From: Zygaena filipendulae
Taxonomy: Eukaryota; Arthropoda; Insecta; Lepidoptera; Zygaenidae
Length of the DNA: 64,000 nt
Direction of reading: 5' to 3'
Assembly: GCA_907165275.2 (NCBI GenBank)
Contig: OU015654.1
Location: 13,037,501 to 13,101,500 of the forward strand
Part shown: positions 44,090 through 56,045 of the stretch, one piece after another
Position numbering within the stretch: position 1 is the first letter of the stretch
Layout: every line of letters begins with the position of its first letter
The notes under the pieces: model-generated
What the model was told of the DNA's origin: nothing
The model's input: the letters and a program-made list of their open reading frames with translations, nothing else
The model's database searches: none
Made by a program: the position numbers and the translations under genes

Positions 44090-44225
44090 AACTTGTCAGT
44101 TCTATTTCGTTAAGATTATAGTCTAACCTGTCATTGGCATTATTGCAAGTAATTTGTATTGGTTAATTGTTTTCTTAATGTGCTGTAGAGTTAGCATTCA
44201 ATAAATAAATAAAATAAATAAAAAT
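44090..44225 (+). mobile_element. Retroposon tail, (AAAT)n
   Basis: gttagcattcaataaataaa then further AAAT units. It is probably a 5'-truncated LINE end. Family not determined. Confidence 0.5.
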
Positions 44226-44243
44226 TTAGATATAATTATTATT

Positions 44244-44409
44244 TAGCTATTCTCCGCGGTTTCACTAGCGGTAATTTCGGAGTTCCCGCGGTAATTTCGG
44301 GATAAAAGTACCCTATGTCCTTCTCTGTACCCCTGACAACGTGTATGTAAAAGTTCGTGGTGATCGGTTGAGTCCAGTTGAGTCGTTAATGCGTGAAAGC
44401 GTAACAAAC
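44244..44409 (-). mobile_element. Lep1-like Helitron, duplicated hairpin region
   Basis: CTATTCTCCGCGGTTTCACT terminus (altered CTAG). The gcggtaatttcgg motif occurs twice in a row. It ends near gcgtgaaagcgtaacaaact. Confidence 0.68.
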
Positions 44410-44587
44410 TACTTTTTACGACAAATCCAACAATTTATCGTTACATTTCAACCGATGTACACAAAACTTTGTCGTATTATATTTCTAAATCTCACACAGA
44501 CAGATAGACAGACAGACGAGGCGGAGCACTTTGTTTTATAATATGTAAGGATAGAATATCAGTTGAAATAATAAGGATTTTATTTTT

Positions 44588-44616
44588 CTTAAGACAAATC
44601 CGTTATTTGTCTTAAG
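44588..44616. repeat. Hairpin, 12-bp arms and 5-nt loop
   Basis: CTTAAGACAAAT, loop CCGTT, then the exact inverse. Confidence 0.85.
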
Positions 44617-45275
44617 TCTACTTATTTTTAAGTCAAGGTTTCTCAGTAAAATACTAAACCAATTAAAATAATGAAAAACAAAATGTTATAAACATTAAAA
44701 GGAAACCGAAAAAGTACTTTGTTTTTAGAGTGCAAATTTTCACGACCGCCACTACAAAAGTCTGTCAGATCCGTCCACAGACTTGTAATGCTGACAAATC
44801 GCCGGTGGTCTGTGCCGCGTGCTATGATTCATGGGTGTTGGCCCAACGCCAGACACTCCCCATCGTGCATCTTGGGCAAACATTTGACGAACCTCGTGTC
44901 TTCTTATGACGGTTGCAATTTGAATAAGAATTAGATACAACAACAAAAAAAATTGAAAATCAGAGTTTTTGATCATTATGTGTCCGTTATGGCATTTCAC
45001 AATATTATGTAATTTTGATAATAATAGGTACCTACTTCATTTTCATGTACCGTTATGTAAACGTATTTTGTTGAATAATGAGTTCTTGGCAATCATTAGA
45101 TATTATAAAGCTTATGGAATATTTTTGACATCATTAATGTTAAATTGTATTATATAAGAAGAATAAAGCGAAAACACTTTATAGGGAAAAATTTTCCAGA
45201 GAAAATCCATAACTATGAAATCATTATTCTTTGACATATTTTGGAGCTTTCGTAGACTTTAATTATTACATTAAT

Positions 45276-45412
45276 GACCGCACTCAGAGACGTTTTAATG
45301 ATTACTTAATTTTAAGTAAAGATTTTAATATAAAATTACTGCAATCAGAGACGTTTGTTGAATTAATGTTAATCGGCATTTGATAAATTAAGTGAAATTT
45401 TGTTAAATGCCG
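45276..45412. mobile_element. PIF/Harbinger-like MITE, half copy
   Basis: The left half (CCGCACTCAGAGACG, taatgattacttaattttaa, ctgcaatcagagacgt) is present but the right arm is lost after gttaaatgccgatt. Diverged. Confidence 0.75.
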
Positions 45413-46080
45413 ATTTCTGTGAACACGCGCGAAATGCGAAATTTATGAAAACACTAACAAAAAGATCTTAAAAAACCGTGAGGTTTGAACCGGCATCCGA
45501 GCGGTCACTAGCTGCATATCTGTAACTATAATTGCATTATAATAATAGATATGTATATACATATTATGCACACTCTCACCCTCGTGAATTTCGGAATTCC
45601 CGCTGGAACTCCTTACATCAGGAACCTTCGTGGGCGTACGCAGAACATTTCACCAAAGTTTCATCACAACTACGTTGATACGTATTACGTATTTTAATGA
45701 CGCGACCTTCATATTTCCTCATCGCCCAAAGAAATTGTTTTAATTACTGCTGTAATTGTTAGCTACAGAAATTATACAATGGAATGTACTCCAAGGTCTT
45801 AATTAGCTACCTATCGCCCTCCAACTGGAAGGTATGACAAATTCCCGGCAAGCCTTCGAAACTTTCCTTAATGACAGCTGTTCGGAACCCGTTACGTAAC
45901 AAAATTCAATCTCAGAGTAATAGAGTAGATACAGAAAGAGCTTATCTGAGATCAAAGCACTCTGTCTTCATGTTTTCCTTCCAAATCCAAATTAGCATCT
46001 AGCTTAACCATGTTTATCTCAAATAACAAAAGAAGTGAAGAATTTTAAATATTATTAACTAGGTAATATTTTAATATTAA
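45413..46080. other. Unannotated, with one Lep1-like fragment
   Basis: 45575-45700 is similar to 15530-15690 (ctcgtgaatttcggaattcc, catcaggaaccttcgtgggc). The remainder is unrecognised. Confidence 0.45.
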
Positions 46081-46129
46081 CTCCCCATTCATTTCGGGAT
46101 TTTCATGGGAATTCTTTTTTTCGGGGATA

Positions 46130-46391
46130 AAAATATCCTATCCTATATCCTATCCTATATCCTATCCTATCCTATATCCTATCCTATATCCTATCCTATA
46201 TCCTATCCTATATCATATCCTATATCCTATCCTATCCTATATCCTACCCTATCCTATATCCTATCCTATCCTATATCCTATCCTATCCTATATCCTATCC
46301 TATCATATATCCTATCCTATATCCTATCCTATCCTATATCCTATCCTATCCTATATCCTATCCTATCCTATATCCTATCCTATCCTATATA
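46130..46391. repeat. TATCC / TATATCC minisatellite inside a Lep1-like element
   Basis: About 260 bp of TATCC units alternating with TATATCC. It starts directly after gggataaaa, where other Lep1-like copies have a single ctatccta or accctatgtcc. The element's next segment (attggaaaaaaattgttaaa) follows it. The 111-codon frame through it is a low-complexity artefact. Confidence 0.92.
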
Positions 46392-46504
46392 CTGTATACA
46401 CTATACAGATTGGAAAAAAATTGTTAAATCAATTCAGTAGTTCCAGAACTTATCCGTAAAACAAATTTTTCCTTTTCTAATGCTACAATAGACATAAAAG
46501 TATA

Positions 46505-46711
46505 TCCTATTAATATTATAAATGTGAAAGTTTGTAAGTATGTATGGATGTGTGGATGTTTGTTACTCTTTCATGCAAAAACTACTGAATGGATTTAAAT
46601 GAAACTTTACAATAATATAGCTTATACATCAGATCAACACATAGGGTACTTTCTATCCCAGAATTCCCGCGGGAACTCAGATTTTACCGCGGGTGAAACC
46701 GTGGGGCACTA
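46505..46711 (+). mobile_element. Lep1-like Helitron, last bases lost
   Basis: TCCTATTAATATTATAAATG start and core aaaactactgaatggattta. It ends ggtgaaaccgtggggcac without CAGCTAG. Close relative of 11695-11900. Confidence 0.82.
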
Positions 46712-47365
46712 AGGAACTCTCCATTATATCGAGATAAAAAGACTCGTTAGGTCTACTCAAAATGTAAGCTACGCGTACTTTACAAGTTTTATACGTTTTT
46801 AAATTCGTTGAGCAGCTATTGCGCGATGTGCCTTTCAAATAACATTTGCTCTTATAAAAGAAAGATAACAATAACACATTTACCAACTGACGTATCCTTT
46901 ATACCCAGCTTGACGTGAAATTATGTAAAGGTGATCGTCCAGAATAATGCTTATCGCTCGTCTGTCAGTACAGAGAGTACACATTCAGCAGGTAATTTCA
47001 TCGTGAAAGAGAATATTTTAAAGTGATTATTTTGAAGTGAATGATAATAATTTTCTTCACACCCATGGAGTTGGTACTGTAGCAAAAGTTTTACTTTAAC
47101 AATCTTGTATGTTATGTTAGTAGCCATTTCTATTTGGTATCACCAGCGTGAACTTCGATGTTCCCTCGGGAATTCCGAAATAAAAAGTATACTTTATGAT
47201 TATGAGTTTTTGAGGAAACTTGAGAGAACTCGAGAATCAGCTAACTTCATATCGCTGTTTTGGCTGTCGGTGTGCGCGTTGTAAAAATTTTACTTTTTTC
47301 CAAACGCGCCAAAAAAGTGCTACCTTTAAAAGTTAAATATTATTATTTGATAATAATAGGGTACT
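46712..47365. other. Unannotated stretch
   Basis: A short Lep1-like trace occurs at 47145-47200 (tcaccagcgtgaacttcgat). No gene. Confidence 0.4.
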
Positions 47366-47730
47366 TGCATGAATCATTTTTTTTTCATACTATTTTAAAG
47401 ATATATAGCCTACTTAAACAAAGCAAGAAAAAGAAAAAAAATATATGCATAAATTAATTAAATAAAGCGTTTCAAAGTTCCTACTTTAGACCTTACCGCC
47501 GAAACGCGGAATGACGTCACTAGTTCAAAATTACGTCTTATTAATCTGTGATAGAAATGTCACTGTCGTATTGATAGGGTCATGTGACACTGACAGACAG
47601 ATAACTTCAGTATCCAAAAGCGAAATTAAGGTTGAACTGTGTCGAGTTACTTCCAAAAGTTCCAGTAAAGAATCGAAATGCATCTTACCGATGCATTTTA
47701 AAGAAAAAACTTCAGAAAATGGAAAATATG
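47366..47730. repeat. Dispersed repeat, copy 2 (inverse of 7024-7395)
   Basis: Matches 7024-7395 in inverse orientation from gggtacttgcatgaat to cttcagaaaatggaaaat. It has a plus frame of 78 codons from 47511, corresponding to the minus frame in the other copy. TGACGTCA lies at the frame start. Confidence 0.72.
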
Positions 47731-48570
47731 ATATATATATGATATGAATATAAATCCATAACATATTCTATCTGTTTGCCAAATTTTAATCCCAAATCCC
47801 AAATTCATTAAGCCGTCTATGCGTGATTGGATAAAAAACATCCAAACATATTCACAAACTCACATATTTTATTTATATTCTATGTTTTCCTACTGTCAAG
47901 CGAATATCTTCACTTTTCATACTATATTAGTATATAGCATTGTTTAGTGAGATCAAAATTATAGTTATTTGTAATTCAATAAATCAATTCTATCGCATCT
48001 ATTTTTTATTTCTTACTCTGAGCACTCAGCCTTGAAGATTCAAAAGGCGATATGGGACGGTTATTCCATAAAATTATATTGGCTTATTAAAGTCTGTTGC
48101 TTCTTAACCACTTGGTATTAACTGAAATATTCAAACAAAATATTAATTTGAAACTTGAATGTTTTATTAGTTTGTTATGTTTACGTATCTGGGTTAAAGT
48201 GTGTGTTTATACAAAGCGTAACACAAACGTTTTGTCAACGTATTTCATAGAGACCACTAAGCTAGATTAGGCGGAAAACTGCAATAAAATCATAATATAG
48301 ATATTTTAAAGCAAATTTTATTGCTAAAAGTAATCATAACGAGACAGTTGTGTTTTTTTAGTAACGTCTTAATCGTGTAGCTTGCTTATAATAATAAATG
48401 GTGATTGTAACACACTACTTCTTAGAACCTAGAAGTCGTTAAATTATTTAATGAATAATAGGTATTTCGAAATCATATTTTTTTAAGTTTGTGAAAAATA
48501 ATAAACACTAGGAATCCTTCTACAAACCTACCGGTTAAAAAGTTTGTTTACTTGGCAAGCTATAAATAAC
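47731..48570. other. Unannotated AT-rich stretch
   Basis: No ORF or repeat family recognised. Confidence 0.4.
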
Positions 48571-49077
48571 TAGCTGGCCCTCGCGGTTTCACCCGCGGTA
48601 ATTTCGGAGTACCTACTCGCGGGGATTTCGAGATAAAAAATACCCTATATTACTCAGGACCACTGCAGTTTTTTAAAAGTGAAAGAATTTTCAAAATCGG
48701 TTCAGTAGATGCAGAGATTACCCACAAACTCATGAACTCCCAAATTCTGGAGTTCCCGAGGGAAATCCGGGATAAAAAATACCTTGTATCACTCTGGATC
48801 ACTATAGCTCCCTATAAATGAAAGGATTTTCAAAATCGGTTCAGTAGATCGAGAGATAGTTGTTCCCCCGTGGTTTTACCTGCGGGAAATTCGGAGTTTC
48901 CGCGAAAATTCCGGAATAAAAAAGTACCCTATGACACTCAGGGTTACTGCAGCTTCTTATAAGTGAAAGAATTTTCAAAATCGGTTCAGTAGATCCAGAG
49001 ATTACCCCCTACAACGTCACAAACTCACAAACCCCACAAACTCACAAAGTTTTGTTCTTTTTAATATTAGTAAAGAT
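48571..49077 (-). repeat. Lep1-like element with tandemly repeated core, array 1
   Basis: CTAGCTGGCCCTCGCGGTTT terminus, then at least three successive copies of a roughly 120-170-bp core (gggataaaaa-accct, cactcaggatcactg, gaattttcaaaatcggttca, gtagatccagagatt). The element's own 5' end closes it near ttaatattagtaaaga. Confidence 0.85.
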
Positions 49078-49292
49078 AATAATTAATTTTGCCACCAAAC
49101 TCGATGTTGTATATCATAAAAAAATAATAAATAATTCCATTTACTTTGATCAGCGAGCAAACAAATAGGATTTCAGGATCTCTTGAGGCGTGAAATGAAC
49201 TAAAATCTATTGTTATAACTCTATTTGCGGATTTGCTCTAGCGAAATATTTGTGTGAGGTCGTGGTCGAGGATTGAGGACTTTATTTAAAAC

Positions 49293-50450
49293 TAGCTGTC
49301 CCCGCGATTTTGCCTACGGTAATTTAGGAGTTCCCGCGAGAATTCCGGGATAAAAAGGACCCTATGTCACTAAGGATCACTGTAGCTTCCTATAGGTAAG
49401 TGAAATAATAGGGATGTTGACTACTATTGAAAATCAAAATTCTAATTAGTCCGTCAGTTAGAAAATAAAAAAACAATAGACACGTATTTTTTGCTTTTTT
49501 AAATAAATTAAAATATACAGAGATAAAGCGCATTAAAGTTTAGGATGAGGAGGTCGTTACGTCACTAACCGCAAAACAGCCATACAAACTGTCAGAATAG
49601 TGACGTCACGCGAAATTTCAACTCAATATATCGCTGTTATTTTTTGATTACGTAAAAAAAGAAAAAATACGTGTCCAATATTTTTTAATAATCTACAAGA
49701 CGGACTAAAAAATAAAAATTAGTCAACATGCCCATTTTCAAAATCGGTTCAGTAGATCGAGAGATTACAACCACACAAACTCCTGAGTTCCCGTCGGAAT
49801 CCGGGGATACAAAGGACCCTATATATGTCACTCAGGATCACTGTAGCTTCCTAAAAGTGAAAGAATTTTCAAAATCGGTTCAGTACCTAGATCCTGAGAT
49901 TAGTCTCTACAAGTACAACGTCACAAACTCACAAACTCACAATTCACAAACTCACAAACGTTTCACCCGCGGCAATTTCGGAGTACCCGCGGGAATTCCT
50001 GGATAAAAAGTACTCTATGTCACTCAGGATCACAGTGTAGTTTTTTAAATTTAAAAGAATTTTTAAAATCGGTTCAGCAGATCCAGATATTACCCTCTAC
50101 AACCTCACAAACTCTGGAGTTCCCGCGGGAATTCTGAGATAAAAAGTACTCTATGTCACTCAGGATCACTGTAGCTTCCTATAAGTGAAAGAATTTTCAA
50201 AATCGGTTTAGTAGATCCAGAGATAACCCCCTATAACCTCACAAACTGACAATCTCCGGAGTCTCCGCGGTAATTCCGGGATAAGAAGTACTCTATGTGA
50301 CTCAATATCACTGTAGCTTCTTATAAGTGAAAGAATTTTCAAAATCGGTTCAGTCGATCAAGAGATTACCCACTACAATCTCACAAACTCACGAAGTCAC
50401 AAACTCCCGAGTTCCCGTAGGAATTCCGGAATAAAAAGTACCCTATATTA
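49293..50450 (-). repeat. Lep1-like element with tandemly repeated core, array 2
   Basis: CTAGCTGTCCCCGCGATTTT terminus followed by about six core copies (near 49330, 49780, 49970, 50115, 50255 and 50400). It is interrupted by MITE family 2 at 49411-49733. Each unit ends with cacaaactcacaaac-type sequence. The 92-codon frame at 49728-50006 is incidental. Confidence 0.85.
49411..49733. mobile_element. MITE family 2, full-length reference copy
   Basis: 323 bp. The left end GGGATGTTGACTAC mirrors the right end TAGTCAACATGCCC. Long subterminal symmetry follows (attagtccgtc, gacacgtattttttgctttt against gaaaaaatacgtgtccaata). TGACGTCA lies at 49601-49608. Inserted within a core repeat unit; AT on both sides. 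Confidence 0.9.
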
Positions 50451-50739
50451 GCATCTTAATATTGTACTCATGAAAATATAAATAATACAGTTATGAAACA
50501 ATAATATTTACTCACAAATTAACTATTAACTCGGGTCCCAATTAAGTAGGTTTCGAGTTAATTTAATAATTTTCTCCAAAATGGACTAAAGAAGGGAATA
50601 GCAATTAACAGATATTGCCCTTTGTTTTTAGAAATTAATTTGAATTTCTGTTGTCTTGTTTTATTTTTCACGTTCAGTTTTGAAATGAAACCGACTTGTT
50701 TAAAAGAGGATGGGTTTGTTTTAATAAGTCTAAGTCGTA
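50451..50739. other. Unannotated stretch
   Basis: AT-rich, no feature. A 69-codon frame at 50622-50831 runs into the following MITE and is not a gene. Confidence 0.4.
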
Positions 50740-51025
50740 CCGCCGCACTCAGAGTCGACTTTAATGATTACTTAGTTAAGTATAGATTTTTGAAACAAGA
50801 CTGCCGCTATCAGAGACGTTCAGTAAATTAATGTTAATTGGCTTTTAATGAGATGTAACTTAATTAGTTAAATGCCAATTGACATTAATTTATTAATATC
50901 CTTTATGTAACTAAATATTAATTATAGTTTTAAGTAATTTATTAAACTTGTCTGATTGCGGCAGTTTTGTTTTAAAAATCTATACTTAACTAAGTAATCA
51001 TTAAAGTCGACTCTGAGTGCGGCGG
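50740..51025. mobile_element. PIF/Harbinger-like MITE, copy D with insertion
   Basis: Family ends CCGCCGCACTCAGAGTCGAC and the inverse. It is 286 bp because about 49 bp (tatcctttatgtaactaaat and following) lie within a duplicated taatttattaa. No clean target duplication. Confidence 0.85.
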
Positions 51026-51059
51026 ATTATCTTTAAACATATAAAATAATAATCCTTTT

Positions 51060-51320
51060 TCCCTTGGTCAGGGCCTCACGCGTGAACGGCTGGACCGATC
51101 AAAATTAAATTTTGCATACACGTTGTCAAGGGGGGGTACTTATTATTCCGGAATCCCTACGGGAACTCTGGAATTGACGCGGAAGAAACTTCATTAAATT
51201 TTGCATACTACCTAAACTTTGTCAAGGGTAGGCACCTAAAAAAAATATAGGGTAAGTACCTACCTACTTTTATCTCGGAATACCGGCAGGATCTCCGCAA
51301 CTAATGCGGGTGAAACCGCG
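51060..51320 (+). mobile_element. Two Lep1-like Helitron fragments in tandem
   Basis: aaattttgcatacacgttgtc and ttaaattttgcatactacct show the same segment twice. Each is followed by a GC-rich hairpin region (ggaattgacgcgg; gcgggtgaaaccgcggg). No CTAG end. Confidence 0.68.
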
Positions 51321-51625
51321 GGAAATATACAATATTCGAAAGAGTGCTTTTTTGCACCGGCTACTGTGGGATAACCAGTAGATATTTATTTTAAAGATAT
51401 ATAGGTTCTTATTCTTTATATTTCGGTACCCTACCTGAGAGTTTTAACTCTGTGAAACTAGAGGCAACATTTTGTTATTTAGGCATACTTAATTACCCTT
51501 TTGGGTGAAATTTGTGTCTACTGCCAGGGAAAACTTTTAACAAATTTCGAATAACCCTTCTTTAGTGGTTACGCCACTCAATTACGGTTTGAAAGTTTAA
51601 CTACATTGTAACATCAAGTTATATC
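51321..51625. other. Unannotated stretch
   Basis: About 300 bp with no recognisable feature. Confidence 0.4.
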
Positions 51626-51791
51626 TTCTTTATAAATAAAATGAATGTTTGTATATCTATCCTCTATTTCGTTTCGTCGTTTCGAAAACATTAGTCTGAT
51701 TGTGATGAAACTTTGGCGGGTTGTTCTGCCTGCGTTCGCAAAGGTTCCTGATTCCAAAACTCACGCGTGTGCAACCGCAGGGCACAGCTAG
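51626..51791 (+). mobile_element. Lep1-like Helitron, short subfamily
   Basis: tataaataaaatgaatgttt start, gtctgattgtgatgaaactt core and the terminus gtgcaaccgcagggcacagCTAG followed by T. Confidence 0.75.
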
Positions 51792-52611
51792 TAGTATATA
51801 AAATTTACTGTTTTCATACATACTTCAGCTCACGCCTATGTCTGGTGAGGGTAAACACATACTATGGACCAAGAGCCAAAAAAGAGCATTGTCACAGCTT
51901 GTAGAGACATTGCTACCATAATACTCTAAAGTCTATTTTTGAATGATATTATTGCACTAAGAAAAATATACGAACAATTGTGACAACTGACAAGACTAAA
52001 AGCGATTTGTGTCTTGTACTATCTAACAGAAGTAGCGCTTTAGAAACTATGTAATTAGGAAATAGGAACTATGTAATTAGGAATTAATAAAATAAAAAAA
52101 ATAACAAAAATTGTTACAACTAGCAAGAAAACGACACAAGAAGAGAAAGAAGAAATTAAAAAAAGTTATAATAAAAAAAGTTAGGTCATAATGTAAAATA
52201 ATTATTGTAAAATTGCACTACAAACGGCAGTAGATATGGGCCATGTTTTCTTAGCCTCTCCAATACAAATAAAAAAAAATGTCCGTCGCTGCTTCATCCT
52301 TTTTACTGGAAATTAGCAGTAGTAGAGAGTAGAGTAGTAGTCTTTCTTCAGGATGCCATCATCTTCCCTCCATCTAAATTGCATGGAAATCTTTTTAGCG
52401 GTTTTGACATGAAAAGGTGAAAGACAGAGTAGGCAGTTTCTCATTAAGTAGTTTTACTAAGTTTTACTAAGTTCACTTGATGCAGTCTGGTCCAGTGGTG
52501 GTCACACCTACAAATTTTATTTTTTCTTATTTTATACTAACACTAGTTTTTATTAAGTTAATTTTTTTGTACTACTAACCTAATTATGGAGTATATCGAC
52601 GACGACGATTC
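51792..52611. other. Unannotated stretch
   Basis: A-rich runs at 52085-52190 and no ORF. No gene or element assigned. Confidence 0.4.
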
Positions 52612-52892
52612 GACGACCCGTTTGGCGCAGAGGTCACCATGCCTACCCGCTAATCAAGGGGTTCCGGGTTCGATTCCCGGTGGGGGTGGACTTTGTGCGA
52701 TGAACACAGGGTTCCATTTTCCAGTCTGGGTGTGTTTATATATCTATAGTATAATATATAAGTAATTCTATGTAGTATATACCACGTTTGCTTGGTTTCC
52801 ACGACACAAGCTAATAATAGCTTACTGTGGGAACAAGTAGATCTGTGTGTTGTGATGTGGATTATTATTATTATATTATTATTATTATTGTC
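52612..52892 (+). mobile_element. tRNA-derived SINE, full copy
   Basis: The tRNA-like head carries an A box TGGCGCAGAGG (52622-52632) and a B box GGTTCGATTCC (52667-52677), the internal pol III promoter. The body (ttccattttccagtctgggt, ataccacgtttgcttggttt) is followed by an ATT-repeat tail. Mobilisation would need a LINE in trans. Relatives: 22957-23230, 12072-12190, 55975-56045. Confidence 0.88.
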
Positions 52893-53469
52893 TGAAATAA
52901 AAAAAAAAAAAAAAAATATTTTTATTTTTAGTAACCATTTCTGTCTGTTATTTTACCGTTTTATTTATAGATGCAATTTGTTTCTCTAAGTTAAAAATGT
53001 AGAAGAGCTTATTTACATCCTGTATGTTCAGGATAACTTGTCTCAAGTCATTTAATTTATAAATCTTGGGGAAATCCTATTTCTATTCTTGTCAAATCGA
53101 AATTACGACCATTACATTTGACCTCTATCCGAGCTTGGCAGTATTAATTCCAATGCGGTTTTCTATCATACAAAGGATTAAGAGGGATCCGAATACATTG
53201 GTCCCTTAAATTACTATTGAAAACCGAGATAAATTTGATAAAGTTTTGAACCTTTGAGAGCCGTAAACTTCCCCGAAGATTTCGTATGGCTTCCCTTTTA
53301 AACTTGCAAAAGGATTAATTATACCAAATCCGTTGTCATAAAATCAGTTCTTTTGTTAATATCTTGTTGTGAGTACTTCTTCTATTCGTTAAAATTGATT
53401 AGGAATTTCCGAATGAAACTGCCTTACTGTTCTTGGAATTAATTTTATTTGTATTCGAACAAAAATAAT
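52893..53469. other. Unannotated, non-repetitive
   Basis: After an A-rich run at 52903, about 500 bp of unique sequence lacks an ORF. Confidence 0.4.
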
Positions 53470-53792
53470 GGGCATGTCGACTAATTTTTATTTTTTAGTC
53501 CGTCTTGTAGATTATTAAAAAATATTGGACAGGTATTTTTTCTTTTTTTACGTCATCAAAAAATAACGGCGATATATTGAGTTGAAATTTCGCGTGACGT
53601 CACTATTCTGACAGTTTGTATGGCGGTTTTGCGGTTAGTGACGTCACGACCTCCTCATCCTAAACTTTAATGCGCTTTATCTCTGTATATTTTAATTTAT
53701 TTAAAAAAGCAAAAAATACGTGTCTATTGTTTTTTTATTTTCTAACTGACGGACTAATTAGAATTTTGATTTTCAAAAGTAGTCAACATCCC
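53470..53792. mobile_element. MITE family 2, full-length copy, opposite orientation
   Basis: 323 bp, inverse of 49411-49733. Two perfect TGACGTCA sites lie at 53595-53602 and 53639-53646, flanking the centre. Confidence 0.9.
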
Positions 53793-55960
53793 TATTTTCT
53801 CCCGTTTTCTTTTGTGTACAGTATAACGCCAGATGAGTCTATAAATATAGAATTTTCGTCAAAGCTTGTATAGTTGTATCGTAATTTTCCCAATGTCTGG
53901 AAACAAACATAGTAATTTGGAACACTCTCCATTGAACTCTCACCCACGACCTGAGTTCAATATTAACTATCTTTCCAAACACGTTAGATATGGATTTTTA
54001 TATTAAGTATGTCGGCATGTATTGAGCTGTATTCGGTATTAAAAATCTTTTATTGCCTAATACCTGATTTATCTCGCAAAGTTGTAATTGCTTAATGATC
54101 GAATATTGCAGAGACTTAAGAAATTAGTATTAGGTACTTTATCCTTAATTATAATCATTTAACTGGTTACTTCTTTCATCTTCTCTGCTAATCTGTCTGT
54201 TTACTGCTTTTATATCTTTAGTCTTTACAGATATTTGACATTACCTGTCAAAATGCTGAACAGTTTGAAGTTTCAACACCACGCTATAAAATGGATACCC
54301 GCATTAGGTAGGTAATGATTCTTATGACTCTATATAAATTTTGCCTATCTCAATTTGACTGAATGTGATTTAATCTTTGACGTACGTGTCTCTAAAGATT
54401 AAAATAATCCAATAAAAATATTGTGATTAAATTTGGATTAAATTTTATTACGAAAATGTTTGAAGGAAAACTTTTTCGCTACGAAATTCATAAATAAACA
54501 TACGGGGTTAGATCAAACACTGTTTTAATTATATACAGACGTACATAACTATAACAAGACACACCTCTGATTTACAACATCATCCTGTTTACACTTCAAT
54601 AAGTTTGATGCTTGGCTGAGCTGGCTGGAGTCTTCGCTACATTTCGAACTTGGTAGAGTCGTTCGAAATTCGAATAACTAGGCAAGCCGCAAGCAAGAAA
54701 CAGTTTCGTCCAGACTGTCGTTGGGGTTGGACGTGTGCACGTGACCGCTTCAAATACAGAAGTTGAGTCACGAAAATAATAATAACTTCATTTAATGTAC
54801 GCTCGTAAATAAATAATTTATTTTAATCGTCAGTGCTTCTCAGTGATTGTGACAGACACCGGTGTGTAATATTATAATTTGTGTGCGCGATGTGCTTTTA
54901 GCAGTTTGCCAAAAAGCTTTTATTTACTGAAAGCTCGCCGTTCCTAATTGGGTATGAGAACAGGATGTTTTTGATGTTCTGTAAGTATTTTTCCTTGTTA
55001 AATATCTCATTATTATTACAATAAAATATATACAGGAAGTGGGAACACATTCTCGTAACTTGCAAGCAATAATTTAATAACTTATAACTTCAATAACAGG
55101 ACGATACTTTTAATCCTCTGTATTTTTTAATTTTTTGTATCACATAGTTACCTACCCTAGAGGGTAGGAACTCGCTGAAGATCAGATGGAAATTAAAAAT
55201 AGTTTTTACGTTTTGTGGAAAAAGTAACAATCTTATTAACTAATGATTTTATTTTATTTTTATTTTCATTGATAAATATACCTAGTGATAGAAAACATAC
55301 TGATTTCAAAAGTTACTAGATATAATAAAGAACTTTTAGAGATAGAGCTTTTAACATCAGTAGGATAGTTTTTGAGTCATGGTTTTAAATCTTAAACACT
55401 TTTTGATCGTAACTTTCTGAGCAGAGAATGAATTTAAGGACACTAAAGTGATCAACTTTTTGTATTTTCTTTCCTAAAAAATTTCTGCTAACATCATTTT
55501 AACAAGGATCATAAGCAATTTAAAAATGGCAAGAGTTTGTGGATATAATTTTTTTGAATATCATAAAAAAAAAACACATTTTTGTTAACAGATTATTAGA
55601 AAGTGCCAACCTTTAAACAACTTCCTACCTACTGTATGTTAAAATTTCGTCAGCAAGCATTGATTAAGAAGTTACAGTAACTTTGGAATTTTGCAGTAGG
55701 CTCGAGACACATTTTTAATATTGGGGTGTAGTTTCTCTAACCATCTAGTTCTAGACTAAAGTTTTTCAACCTTTTTCATGCTACGACGTCCTTAGTAGGT
55801 ACCTATGTAAAAATATTTCGCGAACCACCTAATTTCCTCCGCTCTTTGTAACCTGTGTTTGAAATATCAAACATGTAGAACAATTTCTTAATAATTAGAT
55901 ATCGATTAAATTTATTATTAGGAAGGTAACTGGAACGATTTTTTTTCATTGATTTATATA
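53793..55960. other. Unannotated stretch, 2.2 kb
   Basis: No repeat family is recognised over most of this length. At 54600-54960 composition is more balanced. TGT|AAGTAT at 54979-54987 is a weak donor-like string after a short ATG frame. No exon can be supported. Confidence 0.4.
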
Positions 55961-56045
55961 TAGTATATATCTATAGTATAATATATAATGTAATAATATG
56001 TGTAGTATATACCACGTTTGCTTGGTTTCTACGACACAAGCTTTA
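55961..56045 (+). mobile_element. SINE 3' body fragment
   Basis: tagtatataccacgtttgct, then tggtttctacgacacaagct, matches the 3' half of the SINE at 52612-52892. The head is missing. Confidence 0.75.

Noticed and set aside
46105..46440. 111-codon frame rich in Ser, Tyr, Pro, Ile and Leu
   Set aside because: It is a translation of the TATCC minisatellite inside a Lep1-like element.
48571..50450. CRISPR-like regular repeats
   Set aside because: Units are long and variable, without unique short spacers. The context is eukaryotic and the units are Helitron cores.
52612..52690. Possible functional tRNA gene
   Set aside because: A and B boxes are present, but the sequence continues into a shared SINE body and ATT tail, another copy exists at 22957-23230, and I could not see a full cloverleaf with paired acceptor stem.
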